This document shows positions 44,343 through 53,266 of a DNA stretch of 64,000 bases, piece after piece (positions within the stretch are counted from its first letter, which is position 1; every line of letters starts with the position of its first letter). This stretch comes from an uncultured Anaeroplasmataceae bacterium (lineage in GTDB: Bacteria > Bacillota_I > Bacilli_A > Acholeplasmatales > Anaeroplasmataceae). The notes beneath the pieces were generated by a model, which saw only the letters and a list, made by a program, of their open reading frames with translations, did no database searches and was not told where the DNA came from. The position numbers and the translations under genes were made by a program. Location: assembly GCA_947629825.1 (NCBI GenBank), contig CANRFF010000004.1:1-64000 (forward strand), given 5' to 3'.

Positions 44343-45884
44343 CTATCCCATCTTCTTCAAATCTTCAATGAAGTCTTTGGAAACTTGAAATTGTTCTTTG
44401 CCGAACAAACGATCCAACATCGCAATCAATTCGTTGAGTTCGGTTTTCAAGAACGTCAAATTCAACATTTCGAATTTCCTTAAAATCTTAAACGTCAACA
44501 TATAATCCAAACCGTCCAGTTCGCTGAACCCGCAGGCCATATAAACCGGCACAAACAGTTTGATTTGTTTCATAATACGGTTTCCGAACGCAATCTTGAA
44601 TTTTTCCTGAATAAACTGATCCAACTGTTCAAATGCTTTGGACGCCGTTTCCGATAAGTTATATCCCGATTGTGCCCGTTTGAACAAATCTTCCAGATAT
44701 TCGAACGTCATCGATACCGGTTCCGTAAACGGTGCGTCGATAAAATCCGCTCTTTGATTCAACGCAATCGCAACCGCACGGTCATAAACCTTATCGGTAA
44801 TCGTAAACGTGGAATCATCTTTATTCGCCGTACCGATAAACCACAAATTCTGCGGAATCAGTATTTTTCCGTTGATCAAATTCTTCGGATCGGATTCTTC
44901 GCTGACCGGAACGATATCGATTTTCCATTCGCTCGGATCCGGCATTTCCATTACCGACAAGAATTCGGCGAAATAATACTCGATACGAGCCAAGTTCATT
45001 TCATCGAGAACAATCAGATTGACCGTATCGGAATACGAAGCCGCATAAACGCTCTTTAAGAAATCCGTTTCATTGAACCGTTTGGTAAACTCATTCAGAT
45101 ACCCCAATAATTCGGCCCGATCCCGCCAAGACGGTTGAACCGAAATAATCGACGTCGGGTTCTGGAAAAATTTGCCCATCGCATACGGAAGCGACGTTTT
45201 ACCGGTACCGGAAATACCTTCCAGAATCAATACTTTGGAAGTCGCAAGACCGGCAAAAAACCGGGCAATGATTTCTTTTTTATAAAATAATTTCAACTGA
45301 GAAGCGGAGAAATTGATAAAACGATCCACCAATTCTTTCAAATCCAACATATCGGTCGACGTCATCGCCGTAACAATCGGGTTTTCTTCCATCATCTGAT
45401 CCACCTGAAGCAACTTGGAAAATCTGGAATCCGCCAATTCTTCTTTTTTGCGGGAAGTTGCGGATTCATATTCCGCCAGTCCCGGCGCACCGACACCCAG
45501 TTGGGAAATTCTCATCGCAAGAATCTTGTTCTTTTCGTCAATCAAATCCACCACTTTTTGATTCAATAAAGAAACTTCTTCGACCAACGTATCTTTTTCG
45601 ATTTCTTTTTTGGTAAATCGAACATATCGTTTGATCAAAAGGTAAAGCAGAAAAACCACCAACGCAATAAAACCGATATTGATAATGAGTACGAAAATAA
45701 AGGCAATATAGTCCAAAACGCTCCAGTTCGCAATATTTTCAACAAATAACTGATAATATCCATCTACCGCCCAATCTTTATAAAAGATTCTGGCAAACAA
45801 ATCTCCTATTGTCGCAAAGAAATAACAAATATTTCCCCATAATTGTTCCAAAAATCGTAGATAAAATTGTGTAAATCCTGTCAT
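44343..45884 (-). CDS. Membrane-anchored McrB-like AAA+ ATPase
   Basis: A 513-residue AAA+ protein. An N-terminal hydrophobic region (about 13-35) and a strong membrane helix (56-84) are followed by a coiled coil (95-125) and the AAA+ core: Walker A GISGTGKT (223-230), QPSWRDRAELLGYLN, Walker B IVLDEMN (291-297), sensor 1 in GTANKDDST (351-359) and an Arg in YDRA (369). These motifs follow the McrB/dynein-related clade, where the partner is McrC. The membrane anchor is unusual for McrB. It is flanked by the SipW-type peptidases and the DUF2357-like gene. It may drive assembly or secretion of surface proteins. Confidence 0.8.
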   Translation of the reverse strand: MTGFTQFYLRFLEQLWGNICYFFATIGDLFARIFYKDWAVDGYYQLFVENIANWSVLDYIAFIFVLIINIGFIALVVFLLYLLIKRYVRFTKKEIEKDTLVEEVSLLNQKVVDLIDEKNKILAMRISQLGVGAPGLAEYESATSRKKEELADSRFSKLLQVDQMMEENPIVTAMTSTDMLDLKELVDRFINFSASQLKLFYKKEIIARFFAGLATSKVLILEGISGTGKTSLPYAMGKFFQNPTSIISVQPSWRDRAELLGYLNEFTKRFNETDFLKSVYAASYSDTVNLIVLDEMNLARIEYYFAEFLSVMEMPDPSEWKIDIVPVSEESDPKNLINGKILIPQNLWFIGTANKDDSTFTITDKVYDRAVAIALNQRADFIDAPFTEPVSMTFEYLEDLFKRAQSGYNLSETASKAFEQLDQFIQEKFKIAFGNRIMKQIKLFVPVYMACGFSELDGLDYMLTFKILRKFEMLNLTFLKTELNELIAMLDRLFGKEQFQVSKDFIEDLKKMG

Positions 45885-45918
45885 TTGTTACTCACCCTTT
45901 TCTTCAATCGCAAGGTTT

Positions 45919-47160
45919 TTATTCGGAAGTTTTGTTCGTTCCTTTCGGAGTGGTTTTCTTCGGTTGGGAAGATTTCGGTCTGGAGACCGTTGTTTTCGAT
46001 GTTCCCGTCGATTTTGTCGAAGCCGTCTTCTTCGTTTGAGAAGATTTTGCTTTAGAAGCCGTCGTTTTCGATGATCCCGTTGTCGATTTGGAAGTCGTCT
46101 TCTTCGGTTTTACAGGTTTGGCCGCTTCCGGTTGGGAAGGTGCTTCTTCCTGCTGTGCCTCCGGATTCGATTTTTCCGTCGTCAAATTCGGCTCATCAAC
46201 AGACGGATTCGCATTCTCTGTCGAAGGTTTTTCCGAAACAGACTCTTCGGTCGGTTCTTCCGCAGGTGTTTCAACGCTTTCCGCTTTCAAAGCCGAATCT
46301 TCTTCTGTCGGAAGCGGTTGAATCACTTCATTTTTTTCGCTTTCCAAAGCCACTTGATTTCTTTTGGCTTCTTCTTGCAATTCCGCCAGAATCTGCGCTT
46401 TCAAAGCCTCTTTTTGCGATTGTAAATCTTCCGTACCTGCGGCTTTTTGTTTTTCCGCACGCAAATCCAGAACATTCTTCGCAACCATAAATATTTCAAA
46501 AATCAAAAATAACGCAATCGGAAGAACAAAATACCATAACCAGTTCTGATGAATATTATCCAAAACTTTACCGGCTCCGGTATTGACCCCGGTTACAACT
46601 CCTTTGATATTTTCAACGGAAACCAATTCCGTAGCCCGTTCAAATGACAACTTTCCGTTATATTCCGAAAACGGTTCGTCTTTGTCAAACGGTTGTAACT
46701 GCGCCCGTTGATCCCCTTGGGTAATCACGGATTTAGAATCTTCGAAAATATAAACGATTCTATGGGTATTCAGGGCTTCTAAATCCTGAGAATAGAATGT
46801 GATGACATCTCCGACATGCAAAGAACTGCAATCTTTTTTGTTGAAGACATCGACCAACAACAAATCTCCTTTATTGAATCCGCCGATTTTATAGTCTTTC
46901 CATTCTTCCGGATCTTTTCCGCTTTCGGAACGGGACATAGAATCGGATTGTACCGATAAAAATCCCTTTCCGAAAATATTCGGGAATCCCTGATTTTTGC
47001 TTCCTGCGTTAATATTCATAATCGAGAATAACAACAGAAAAAGAATAATCAGATAAAACAGAACATTTCCCGCTATTTTCAAACCGAAAATCGTCTTTTC
47101 TTTCGCCGTTTTCGGTGTCTTTGGTTCGTTCCCATTTTTTTGTTTGGTTACTTCTTGCAT
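45919..47160 (-). CDS. Second SipW-like signal peptidase with long cytoplasmic tail
   Basis: A 413-residue ER-type signal peptidase. Helix at 26-50; Ser74 in SDSMS; His133 in NTHRIV; Asp150 in TQGDQ; second helix at about 207-227. The remaining 185 residues are a predicted cytoplasmic tail: a helix (248-268) similar in pattern to the tail of the shorter peptidase, an acidic Pro/Glu-rich stretch, and a Lys/Ser/Thr-rich end with two imperfect repeats of SKTTxSxxKSSQxKKT. GAGGT precedes the ATG. A weak internal promoter (TTGTTT, TAAAAT) is near 47190-47215. Confidence 0.85.
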   Translation of the reverse strand: MQEVTKQKNGNEPKTPKTAKEKTIFGLKIAGNVLFYLIILFLLLFSIMNINAGSKNQGFPNIFGKGFLSVQSDSMSRSESGKDPEEWKDYKIGGFNKGDLLLVDVFNKKDCSSLHVGDVITFYSQDLEALNTHRIVYIFEDSKSVITQGDQRAQLQPFDKDEPFSEYNGKLSFERATELVSVENIKGVVTGVNTGAGKVLDNIHQNWLWYFVLPIALFLIFEIFMVAKNVLDLRAEKQKAAGTEDLQSQKEALKAQILAELQEEAKRNQVALESEKNEVIQPLPTEEDSALKAESVETPAEEPTEESVSEKPSTENANPSVDEPNLTTEKSNPEAQQEEAPSQPEAAKPVKPKKTTSKSTTGSSKTTASKAKSSQTKKTASTKSTGTSKTTVSRPKSSQPKKTTPKGTNKTSE

Positions 47161-47296
47161 TTTTTTACCTCACTTAGTAATAAAATATATACTCATTTTA
47201 ACATAAACCGCATAAATAAACAACATTTCTGTAAAAATGCCGTTTTTCGTCATACCTATCTAAACAAAAAAATAGGAATGTGTCAAAAACATCAAT

Positions 47297-48334
47297 CTAT
47301 TCTTCGTCTTCTTCCGTAATACCGAAAGTCAAATTCAACGCCGTCGGCATCCGATGAATGATCTCGAAACAATCGCTGTCCCATCCTTCAAACCAAAAGG
47401 TAATCGTCATTTTCATCATTTGATTGGCTCCGATTTTTTCATTTTCATCGGAAGAATCAATGATATGATAGTTTTCCGTATATTCGATATCTCCACGGGA
47501 AATCGCCGCTTGTGGCACCGTTTTGTTCGTTTTGTGAATACTGTTGTAGTTATACAAAGCCAAATTCTTCGAATCTTCCAGAATTCCTCCGAAACTATAA
47601 ACGTCGGATTCGGCGTCATAGTGCGGATTTTGCGTTCCTCCTTGAAAGATCACCATGTTTTGGATCGTTTGCGTCGTCTGATACTGTTCCGGGTGAAATT
47701 TCTCCACCACGTTATATTTTTGAATGGCCACTCTCGAAGCCGATGCGGAATTGACTTTCACAATACCGGAAATGGTCTTTCCGTCCCAGATATCCGCCGG
47801 ATAAGTAAACGGATTGACAACGCTTTTGGAGTTGACTTTTCCCGTAAGCAAATCTCCTTTGAGATAAGCGTCCAAAAACCGTTCTTCTCCCGAATCGTCT
47901 TCCAAAGAGACCTGATATGGAGCAATATATAAATCAAATTGAAAATATCCGTCGGTGGTTTGTCCTTCCAAATCCCGAAACGGAGTCAGGTTGTTTCCGT
48001 TTCTCAAAGTGGTACACTGTGCCAAAGCCAACTCGTCGAATGCCCGATTGACTTGCTGACGGGAAAAAGATTCTGCCCGAATGTTCCGATTCAGCAAAAT
48101 CCGTCTGCGTAATTCCGTCGAATCCACCTGAGAAGAAAACGTCCCCTCTTCTCCCGTCAAAGAAACTTCGATTCCGTAGTCGGCTAACTTCTGAGCCTGC
48201 AATCCGATTTCGAATTCCTCTGTACCGGAAAAGGAATTCAGACCAATCCATGCATAAGTCGTTGCCGCTGCGGTAATGATGACCAGAATACTCATCATCA
48301 CACTCAAATACAATTTTCTAAGAGCAAACTGCAT
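47297..48334 (-). CDS. SipW-type signal surface protein, fibre protein 5
   Basis: A 345-residue secreted protein. The N-terminus has a basic start, a hydrophobic helix and TTYAWIGLN, the TxAW pattern seen in SipW-dependent signal peptides. Near the C-terminus FWFEGWDSDCF matches the W-x-EG motif shared by all six proteins of this locus. Ribosome site AGGAGGG. Probably a minor subunit or cap of a surface fibre. Confidence 0.8.
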   Translation of the reverse strand: MQFALRKLYLSVMMSILVIITAAATTYAWIGLNSFSGTEEFEIGLQAQKLADYGIEVSLTGEEGTFSSQVDSTELRRRILLNRNIRAESFSRQQVNRAFDELALAQCTTLRNGNNLTPFRDLEGQTTDGYFQFDLYIAPYQVSLEDDSGEERFLDAYLKGDLLTGKVNSKSVVNPFTYPADIWDGKTISGIVKVNSASASRVAIQKYNVVEKFHPEQYQTTQTIQNMVIFQGGTQNPHYDAESDVYSFGGILEDSKNLALYNYNSIHKTNKTVPQAAISRGDIEYTENYHIIDSSDENEKIGANQMMKMTITFWFEGWDSDCFEIIHRMPTALNLTFGITEEDEE

Positions 48335-48384
48335 AGATTGGTCCCTCCTCTTATCTTTGAATTTTCAAAAACGAATGTTGTTTT

Positions 48385-49344
48385 TTAATCTTTGGCTGCT
48401 ACCGCAAAATTCAAATCCAATTTGAATGTCTGTTTCCGACAACTATCCCAACAATCCGAATCGGCGCCTTCCAACCAAATCCGAATCACGATTTGTTGTG
48501 CGGTTCCCGCAGTCACGGTCAACGACGTCCAAGCAGATTCGGCATCGGCATTTCTGGTAGATGCACCTGTTGTCGCTGTCGTTCCGAAAGAATCTTTTCC
48601 TAAAACGGCACGATAATACTTGTTGGCATCTCCGCCCGTTACCATTCCTGCTTTGGTAGAATAAGTCGGAGAAACGAGACTCTTCAAAGATCCGCTCCCT
48701 AAAGTGGTAGCCGGATCCTCTCCCAATCCGGTATTGTTTCCATTGGCTTTTTGGCTGGTAATTTCCGCTGCCAAAGCGTATACGGCATCCGCCGTAAATG
48801 CCTTTCCGATTTCTTGATCTACACTGGTAGGCAAATAATCACCGGCGGCATAAACCGTCTGTGGCAACGGTTCCGAAGTTGTATTTTCCAACGTAGCTGT
48901 AACGTTGATGGTAGTGGCATCGGTAGATAAAATCCAGAATTTATACTCAATATATGGATTTTTACCTTCATTTCCGTCGATTTCGCTCCACTTTTTTCCG
49001 CTCGCATCTACCCAGTCGCCTTCGGCCAAACCTTTGTTAGCCCAAGCACCTTCTTCTCCGACGTCGCTTGCCAACACTTTGGAAACCGGATCCAACTGAA
49101 CATCAGAACCAGTCAAAGTGATACTTGACGTAAAGTTTCCCGGCTTATCTCCACCGGTATCAGATATATTTTGGGCAACCAACAGGTTTCCGCCCACTTC
49201 GGTTCCGGCCGTTGCTCCGTTTGCTCCCTGAACTTTGGCCGTTGTATTGGAAACATACCAAGCGAATGTCGTTGTCGACAACGTGGCAACAGCCAATCCC
49301 ATAGAAACGGCACTCAAAACTAATTTTTTCGCAATTTTTTTCAT
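48385..49344 (-). CDS. TasA/camelysin-like surface fibre protein, copy A
   Basis: A 319-residue protein with signal MKKIAKKLVLSAVS...STTTFAWYVSNT, the SipW-cognate pattern. The mature part is rich in Ala, Thr, Ser and Gly and carries KPGNFTSSITL, NPYIEYKFWILST and near the end IWLEGADSDCWDSC (289-302). It is a close paralogue of the next gene, sharing signal peptide, core blocks and the paired cysteines. AGGAGG lies before the ATG. Likely a major subunit of an extracellular fibre. Confidence 0.85.
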   Translation of the reverse strand: MKKIAKKLVLSAVSMGLAVATLSTTTFAWYVSNTTAKVQGANGATAGTEVGGNLLVAQNISDTGGDKPGNFTSSITLTGSDVQLDPVSKVLASDVGEEGAWANKGLAEGDWVDASGKKWSEIDGNEGKNPYIEYKFWILSTDATTINVTATLENTTSEPLPQTVYAAGDYLPTSVDQEIGKAFTADAVYALAAEITSQKANGNNTGLGEDPATTLGSGSLKSLVSPTYSTKAGMVTGGDANKYYRAVLGKDSFGTTATTGASTRNADAESAWTSLTVTAGTAQQIVIRIWLEGADSDCWDSCRKQTFKLDLNFAVAAKD

Positions 49345-49363
49345 TTTCTTTTCCTCCTATTCA

Positions 49364-50278
49364 TTAGGCACCGGTCGTGAAAGTGAAATTCAGTTCGAAA
49401 TCTTGTCCCCGACAACTATCCCAACAATTTTCGCAAGTTCCTTCCAACCAAATCCGGATCACAATTTCTTTCGGCACTCCGGCTGTTACGGTAATCGAAC
49501 TGAAAGAAGCGGCTTCCATTTCAACCGAGTCTCCCGTTCCGGAGGTTCCTTGATTTCCTGCTTTATATCCGGTTGTACCATACGCTGCATATCCAAGCAT
49601 TGCCTTGAAATATTGGTTCGCATCTCCGCCCCAAACACATTCTTCAGGGCTTGTATAAGCGGCATCCAATCCAACCAATCCTCCGGTTGCCAGTTCTGCC
49701 GGACTTTCTTTCAAAGTCATATCCGTAGAAGAAGTGGCATCTTGCCCCGTAATGACACACTTCAATGCCCGAACGGCATCTACTTTGAACTCATCTCCTA
49801 CGTGTGTCGGCTTCGTTGCCGTTCCCGAATCCGGTAAACTTGCTGCGTTATATACCGTTTGTTTAATAAACGATGTTGTGCTGTTTTTCAGTTTGGACGT
49901 TACATTGACGGTTGTTGCCTCCGTAGAAAGAATCCAGAACTTGTATTCGATATACGGATTGCTTGCCGTCTGATCCGTTCCCTCCTGATCATACCATTTC
50001 GATTCCGAGAGAGTAACCGGATTCAACTCTTTTCCCGACGGCGAAAGAGTAATCGACGAAGTAAAGTTTCCCGGTTTATCTGGTCCTTCCAAGTCAGGCG
50101 CGTTTTGGGCAACCAACAAATTACCGCCAATTGCTTCTCCCTCAATTTTTCCGTTGACTCCGCCTACCGACGCTTCGGTATTGGAAACATACCAAGCGAA
50201 TGTCGTTGTTGACAACGTTGCGGCAACAAGTCCCAGAGAAACTGCACTCAATACTAATTTTTTCGCAATTTTTTTCAT
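49364..50278 (-). CDS. TasA/camelysin-like surface fibre protein, copy B
   Basis: A 304-residue paralogue of copy A. Signal MKKIAKKLVLSAVSLGL is nearly identical, ending TTTFAWYVSNT. Shared blocks are GNLLVAQN, KPGNFTSSITL, NPYIEYKFWILST and IWLEGTCENCWDSC. The two genes are 19 bp apart and look like a recent tandem duplication that diverged in the middle. Probably a second major fibre subunit. Confidence 0.85.
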   Translation of the reverse strand: MKKIAKKLVLSAVSLGLVAATLSTTTFAWYVSNTEASVGGVNGKIEGEAIGGNLLVAQNAPDLEGPDKPGNFTSSITLSPSGKELNPVTLSESKWYDQEGTDQTASNPYIEYKFWILSTEATTVNVTSKLKNSTTSFIKQTVYNAASLPDSGTATKPTHVGDEFKVDAVRALKCVITGQDATSSTDMTLKESPAELATGGLVGLDAAYTSPEECVWGGDANQYFKAMLGYAAYGTTGYKAGNQGTSGTGDSVEMEAASFSSITVTAGVPKEIVIRIWLEGTCENCWDSCRGQDFELNFTFTTGA

Positions 50279-50317
50279 TTTTTCCTTTCCTTTCTTTTGA
50301 TTGCTTTTTTATTTTTG

Positions 50318-51376
50318 TTATCTTTTTTGTGCAAAAGATAATTGCACTTTGATGGACTGGCTGATTCCGTTAAAACAATCAGCATCCCAACCTTCCAGCC
50401 AGAACCGGAATGTTACTTTCCGACTTCTTGTGCCTTCCAGTCTGCATACTCTTACCTGATTTACTTCATCTCCTCCTTCTACTTTTGTCAACGAACGAAT
50501 CGTTTCCGGTTTTTGTTCAACCTCCAACTTTTCCAATGCCCCTTCTCCCCGAAGGTGATTGTAATACGTAAACATCGCATTTTTTTCGGCATCATAAAGT
50601 TCATTCGTCGTGTCTGTCGTTGCATAACTTCCCAAATCATATTCATCCGTCATTTCGACGATTTGATATGTCGGTTCATTTTCTTCATCTTTTCCGATAA
50701 TTCCCATTCTCATGGCGTTGGAAGAACGGACTTTCAAATTTTCTCCCGCAACATATTCGGTTTTCGTATCGATTCCCGGTCGCTGGTTCACTGTCAGTCC
50801 CGCTTGTAAAACCACTTGATCCAATTCGCTTTGGATGGCGGTTTTGGGAATTTCGACTTCTTCTCCGCCATTGGCTAACACTCTGTCTTTTCCGTTTAAA
50901 TACACATCGAGTAATCCCGTGGAAGTTTCGGTTGAGTTCGTATTCTTGACGAAATACAAATCCAATTCAAAAAAACTACCGCTGTTCGCATCTACCTGCG
51001 CCCCTTCCCGAAGCGTCAACGCAAAGGTATCCGATCCGACGGAAGTAAGCGGAAACAATTTGATGTTCTGCATTTCTTCTTCGACCGAAACCGGATCGTC
51101 AAACGCATCTGTCAGAATTCCGTTTTCATTGAAATGATAGTCGGAATGGTATTTCAAAAGAATCGCACTCAACGCTTCTTCTTTCGATAGTATCGTCTTG
51201 AAATGCTCATCGTCGACGGAAACCAAAAATCCTTCTCCGGAAGTTACTTCCAATTCCATTCCTTCGATCCAGACATCCGAATTGAGAGAAAGCCAAGCAA
51301 ACGTGGCGGAAACGAACGAAACAATCGTCAGTCCCAATGCCATAAAACTCAAAAAGATTTTTTTTCTTGCGTTCAT
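50318..51376 (-). CDS. SipW-type signal surface protein, fibre protein 3
   Basis: A 352-residue secreted protein. The signal ends SATFAWLSLNSD (TxAW pattern). The mature part is acidic and contains YYNHLRGEGALEKL and, near the C-terminus, FWLEGWDADCFNG. It resembles its neighbour at 51386 in the order of segments (GEGFLVSVDDEHFK against SQLLVSVDGEHFK; NAMFTYYN in both), so the two are paralogues. AGGAGGG precedes the ATG. Confidence 0.82.
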   Translation of the reverse strand: MNARKKIFLSFMALGLTIVSFVSATFAWLSLNSDVWIEGMELEVTSGEGFLVSVDDEHFKTILSKEEALSAILLKYHSDYHFNENGILTDAFDDPVSVEEEMQNIKLFPLTSVGSDTFALTLREGAQVDANSGSFFELDLYFVKNTNSTETSTGLLDVYLNGKDRVLANGGEEVEIPKTAIQSELDQVVLQAGLTVNQRPGIDTKTEYVAGENLKVRSSNAMRMGIIGKDEENEPTYQIVEMTDEYDLGSYATTDTTNELYDAEKNAMFTYYNHLRGEGALEKLEVEQKPETIRSLTKVEGGDEVNQVRVCRLEGTRSRKVTFRFWLEGWDADCFNGISQSIKVQLSFAQKR

Positions 51377-51385
51377 TTTGCCCTC

Positions 51386-52411
51386 CTATTCTCTTTGTTT
51401 CATTTCAAAAGATAAGGCAATCCGTACCGACGTGGTATTCAGCCCAATCAAATTATCCGCATCGAATCCCTCGATCCACAAAGATAAGTCCACTTCCAGA
51501 ACATTATATTTTTTTTCCGTTTCGGAATAGTGAAACGTTCCCAGTGATCCTTCCAAAGAATCTCTCAGAGAATCGATTAAATTTTTGGTATCTTCCAGCG
51601 AGGTTGCCGACTGATAGAATTTCGGTTTCAGAAGATTGTTGTTGATCCGGTTATAATAGGTAAACATCGCATTTTTTCCGCTTTGATATTTTTCCTGATT
51701 ATATTCGGGATCGATTTGTCCCAACTGAGTCAGAATTTCTTCGTCAAACGCATAGGAACCCAGATCGGTTTCGTCCGTCGGACAATAGATATATTTTTCC
51801 GTCTCGGTCGTTACTTGCATTCTGAGCGCATTGACGGGATTGACCGTAATCGTTTCTTTGGCTTTCATCGACCGATCTTTCGTCGTCAACTCGTTCTGTA
51901 AGCGGATTTCCTGAGGGGTTCCGGAAAACGAAGTCTTTCCGACGCCGTCGCTGTCTTCCGATTTGAACTGCAAATCATATTCCGGATATCTCGTATCCGT
52001 CGTTCCCGTCCGAATCGTAAAATACAATTTCATTCCGATCTTGCTGTTGGCGTCTGCCTCTGCGGAAGAAAGTTGTCTTTTTCCGCCGACAAAACGGATT
52101 TCTTCTTTTCTGAAATGAACTCCGTCGTTTGAAGTTACCGGCATCAGCCGAATTTCTTTCAAACTCGAAATCGGAGAATCCGAATACAAATTGACTGCCG
52201 TCAAAATATCTTCTTCCGTCAACAACGGCTTGAAGTGTTCCCCGTCAACACTAACCAATAATTGACTGGTGTTTTCGATTTTCACTTCAAACGGTTCCAA
52301 TTTCGCACTGTCATTCAAGGAAAGCCACGCATACGTGGAGGAAACCGCCGTAATCATCAACAAAATCACGGAAATGACCGTCAGTGTAATCTTACACTTG
52401 ATTTGTCTCAC
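51386..52411 (-). CDS. SipW-type signal surface protein, fibre protein 2
   Basis: A 341-residue secreted protein starting at GTG (52411), with GGCGGGAG before it. The signal ends SSTYAWLSLNDS. Blocks LLVSVDGEHFKPLL, NALRMQV and NAMFTYYNRI are shared with the protein at 50318. The C-terminal motif is LWIEGFDADN, without the Cys of its relatives. Probably a minor fibre component. Confidence 0.82.
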   Translation of the reverse strand: MRQIKCKITLTVISVILLMITAVSSTYAWLSLNDSAKLEPFEVKIENTSQLLVSVDGEHFKPLLTEEDILTAVNLYSDSPISSLKEIRLMPVTSNDGVHFRKEEIRFVGGKRQLSSAEADANSKIGMKLYFTIRTGTTDTRYPEYDLQFKSEDSDGVGKTSFSGTPQEIRLQNELTTKDRSMKAKETITVNPVNALRMQVTTETEKYIYCPTDETDLGSYAFDEEILTQLGQIDPEYNQEKYQSGKNAMFTYYNRINNNLLKPKFYQSATSLEDTKNLIDSLRDSLEGSLGTFHYSETEKKYNVLEVDLSLWIEGFDADNLIGLNTTSVRIALSFEMKQRE

Positions 52412-52426
52412 TATCTCCCGCCTTTC

Positions 52427-53125
52427 CTACAAAACAGACAACTGCAACGTAAAGCGAATCGTCCCTTGCAGTATACTGTCATTGTCATCGGCATCCTGTC
52501 CTTCCAACCAGATCAGAACCGAATATTTCATATTCGTTTCCGGCTCCAACGTGGAATGAACCTGCTGATATACTCTGCCGTTTCCCAAAAAGTTCTCCGT
52601 AACGGGATACTCCGTTCCGTAATCCGTTTCGACATCATCCGGTGCCTGATAACACTGCTGACGTCCTTGGGAAATCGTCATAATCCGTATGGCTTTATCT
52701 ACGTTTTTCGATACTTTCGAATAACTCATCGTCGATTGGATTTCCAATGCCTGTTGAGTATCGTTGACCACAAAAAACGTATATGAATATACACACGCTT
52801 TTTTCGGAGAGCCATTATCGTAGATGACATGCAGGCCTCCTTCTGCCGTAGACGATTCGATTTGTGATTCGAAACGGTTCCACGTCGTATCGGTTACTCC
52901 CCGCAGTCCTTCGACTTCGATTCTCTTTTCATACTGATCATCGGAAAGATTTTCGGTAATGTGCAACTTTCTTTCCGAATCTCCGGATTCGACTTCAATC
53001 ACAAAGTTTCCGGCCTGACGCCCCATAAACAAAGCGATAATGATAATGGCACTCGCCAAAAAAAACGTGATAATGGCTGTTATTAAAATGGCGCGATTTT
53101 TAAACAAACTAACAAAACGTTTCAT
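52427..53125 (-). CDS. First protein of the fibre locus, membrane-anchored
   Basis: A 232-residue protein with a basic start and one membrane helix (about 12-33). It lacks the TxAW motif of the other five, so it may stay anchored rather than be cut by SipW. The C-terminus has IWLEGQDADDND, the same W-x-EG motif, showing it belongs to the family. The ATG at 53125 follows GAGGTG; an ATG at 53173 would run through the hairpin after the riboswitch and is rejected. It is the first gene behind the c-di-GMP riboswitch. Confidence 0.8.
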   Translation of the reverse strand: MKRFVSLFKNRAILITAIITFFLASAIIIIALFMGRQAGNFVIEVESGDSERKLHITENLSDDQYEKRIEVEGLRGVTDTTWNRFESQIESSTAEGGLHVIYDNGSPKKACVYSYTFFVVNDTQQALEIQSTMSYSKVSKNVDKAIRIMTISQGRQQCYQAPDDVETDYGTEYPVTENFLGNGRVYQQVHSTLEPETNMKYSVLIWLEGQDADDNDSILQGTIRFTLQLSVL

Positions 53126-53144
53126 ACAAAGCACCTCTTCAATG

Positions 53145-53179
53145 AAAAAAGTTGCCACCAAAAAAGCCTTCAACTTTTT
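53145..53179 (-). terminator. Terminator-like hairpin between riboswitch and first gene
   Basis: AAAAAGTTG (53171-53179) pairs with CAACTTTTTT (53145-53154) on the minus strand, giving a stem that ends in a T-run. It lies right after the aptamer and before the first start codon, so the riboswitch probably acts by termination. The stem is AU-rich with a long loop. Confidence 0.55.
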
Positions 53180-53258
53180 ACAATGACAACTGGCTATCCT
53201 TTTTGGACCCTTTAGCTTTGCGTCACTACATTTCTATAGCTTTGCCTTTTACATCGAT
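53176..53258 (-). promoter_or_regulatory. Class I cyclic di-GMP riboswitch (GEMM-I)
   Basis: The minus strand reads AAAAGGCAAAGC, a CTATA-GAAA-TGTAG hairpin with a GNRA tetraloop, GTGACGCAAAGCTA, GGGTC, and GGATAGCCAGTTG. This is the conserved GEMM-I aptamer (GACGCAAAGC core, tetraloop in the second helix, AGCCAG near the 3' side). CGATG and CATTG can close the outer stem. It sits between a consensus promoter and the first gene of the fibre locus. GEMM-I RNAs bind c-di-GMP; whether binding turns the locus on or off cannot be decided by eye. Confidence 0.92.
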
Positions 53259-53266
53259 TTACCTAT

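Noticed and set aside
42816-45884. Type IV McrBC restriction system
   Set aside because: The ATPase is membrane-anchored, the partner shows no nuclease motif, and the neighbours are secretion and surface genes, so a restriction role is not supported.
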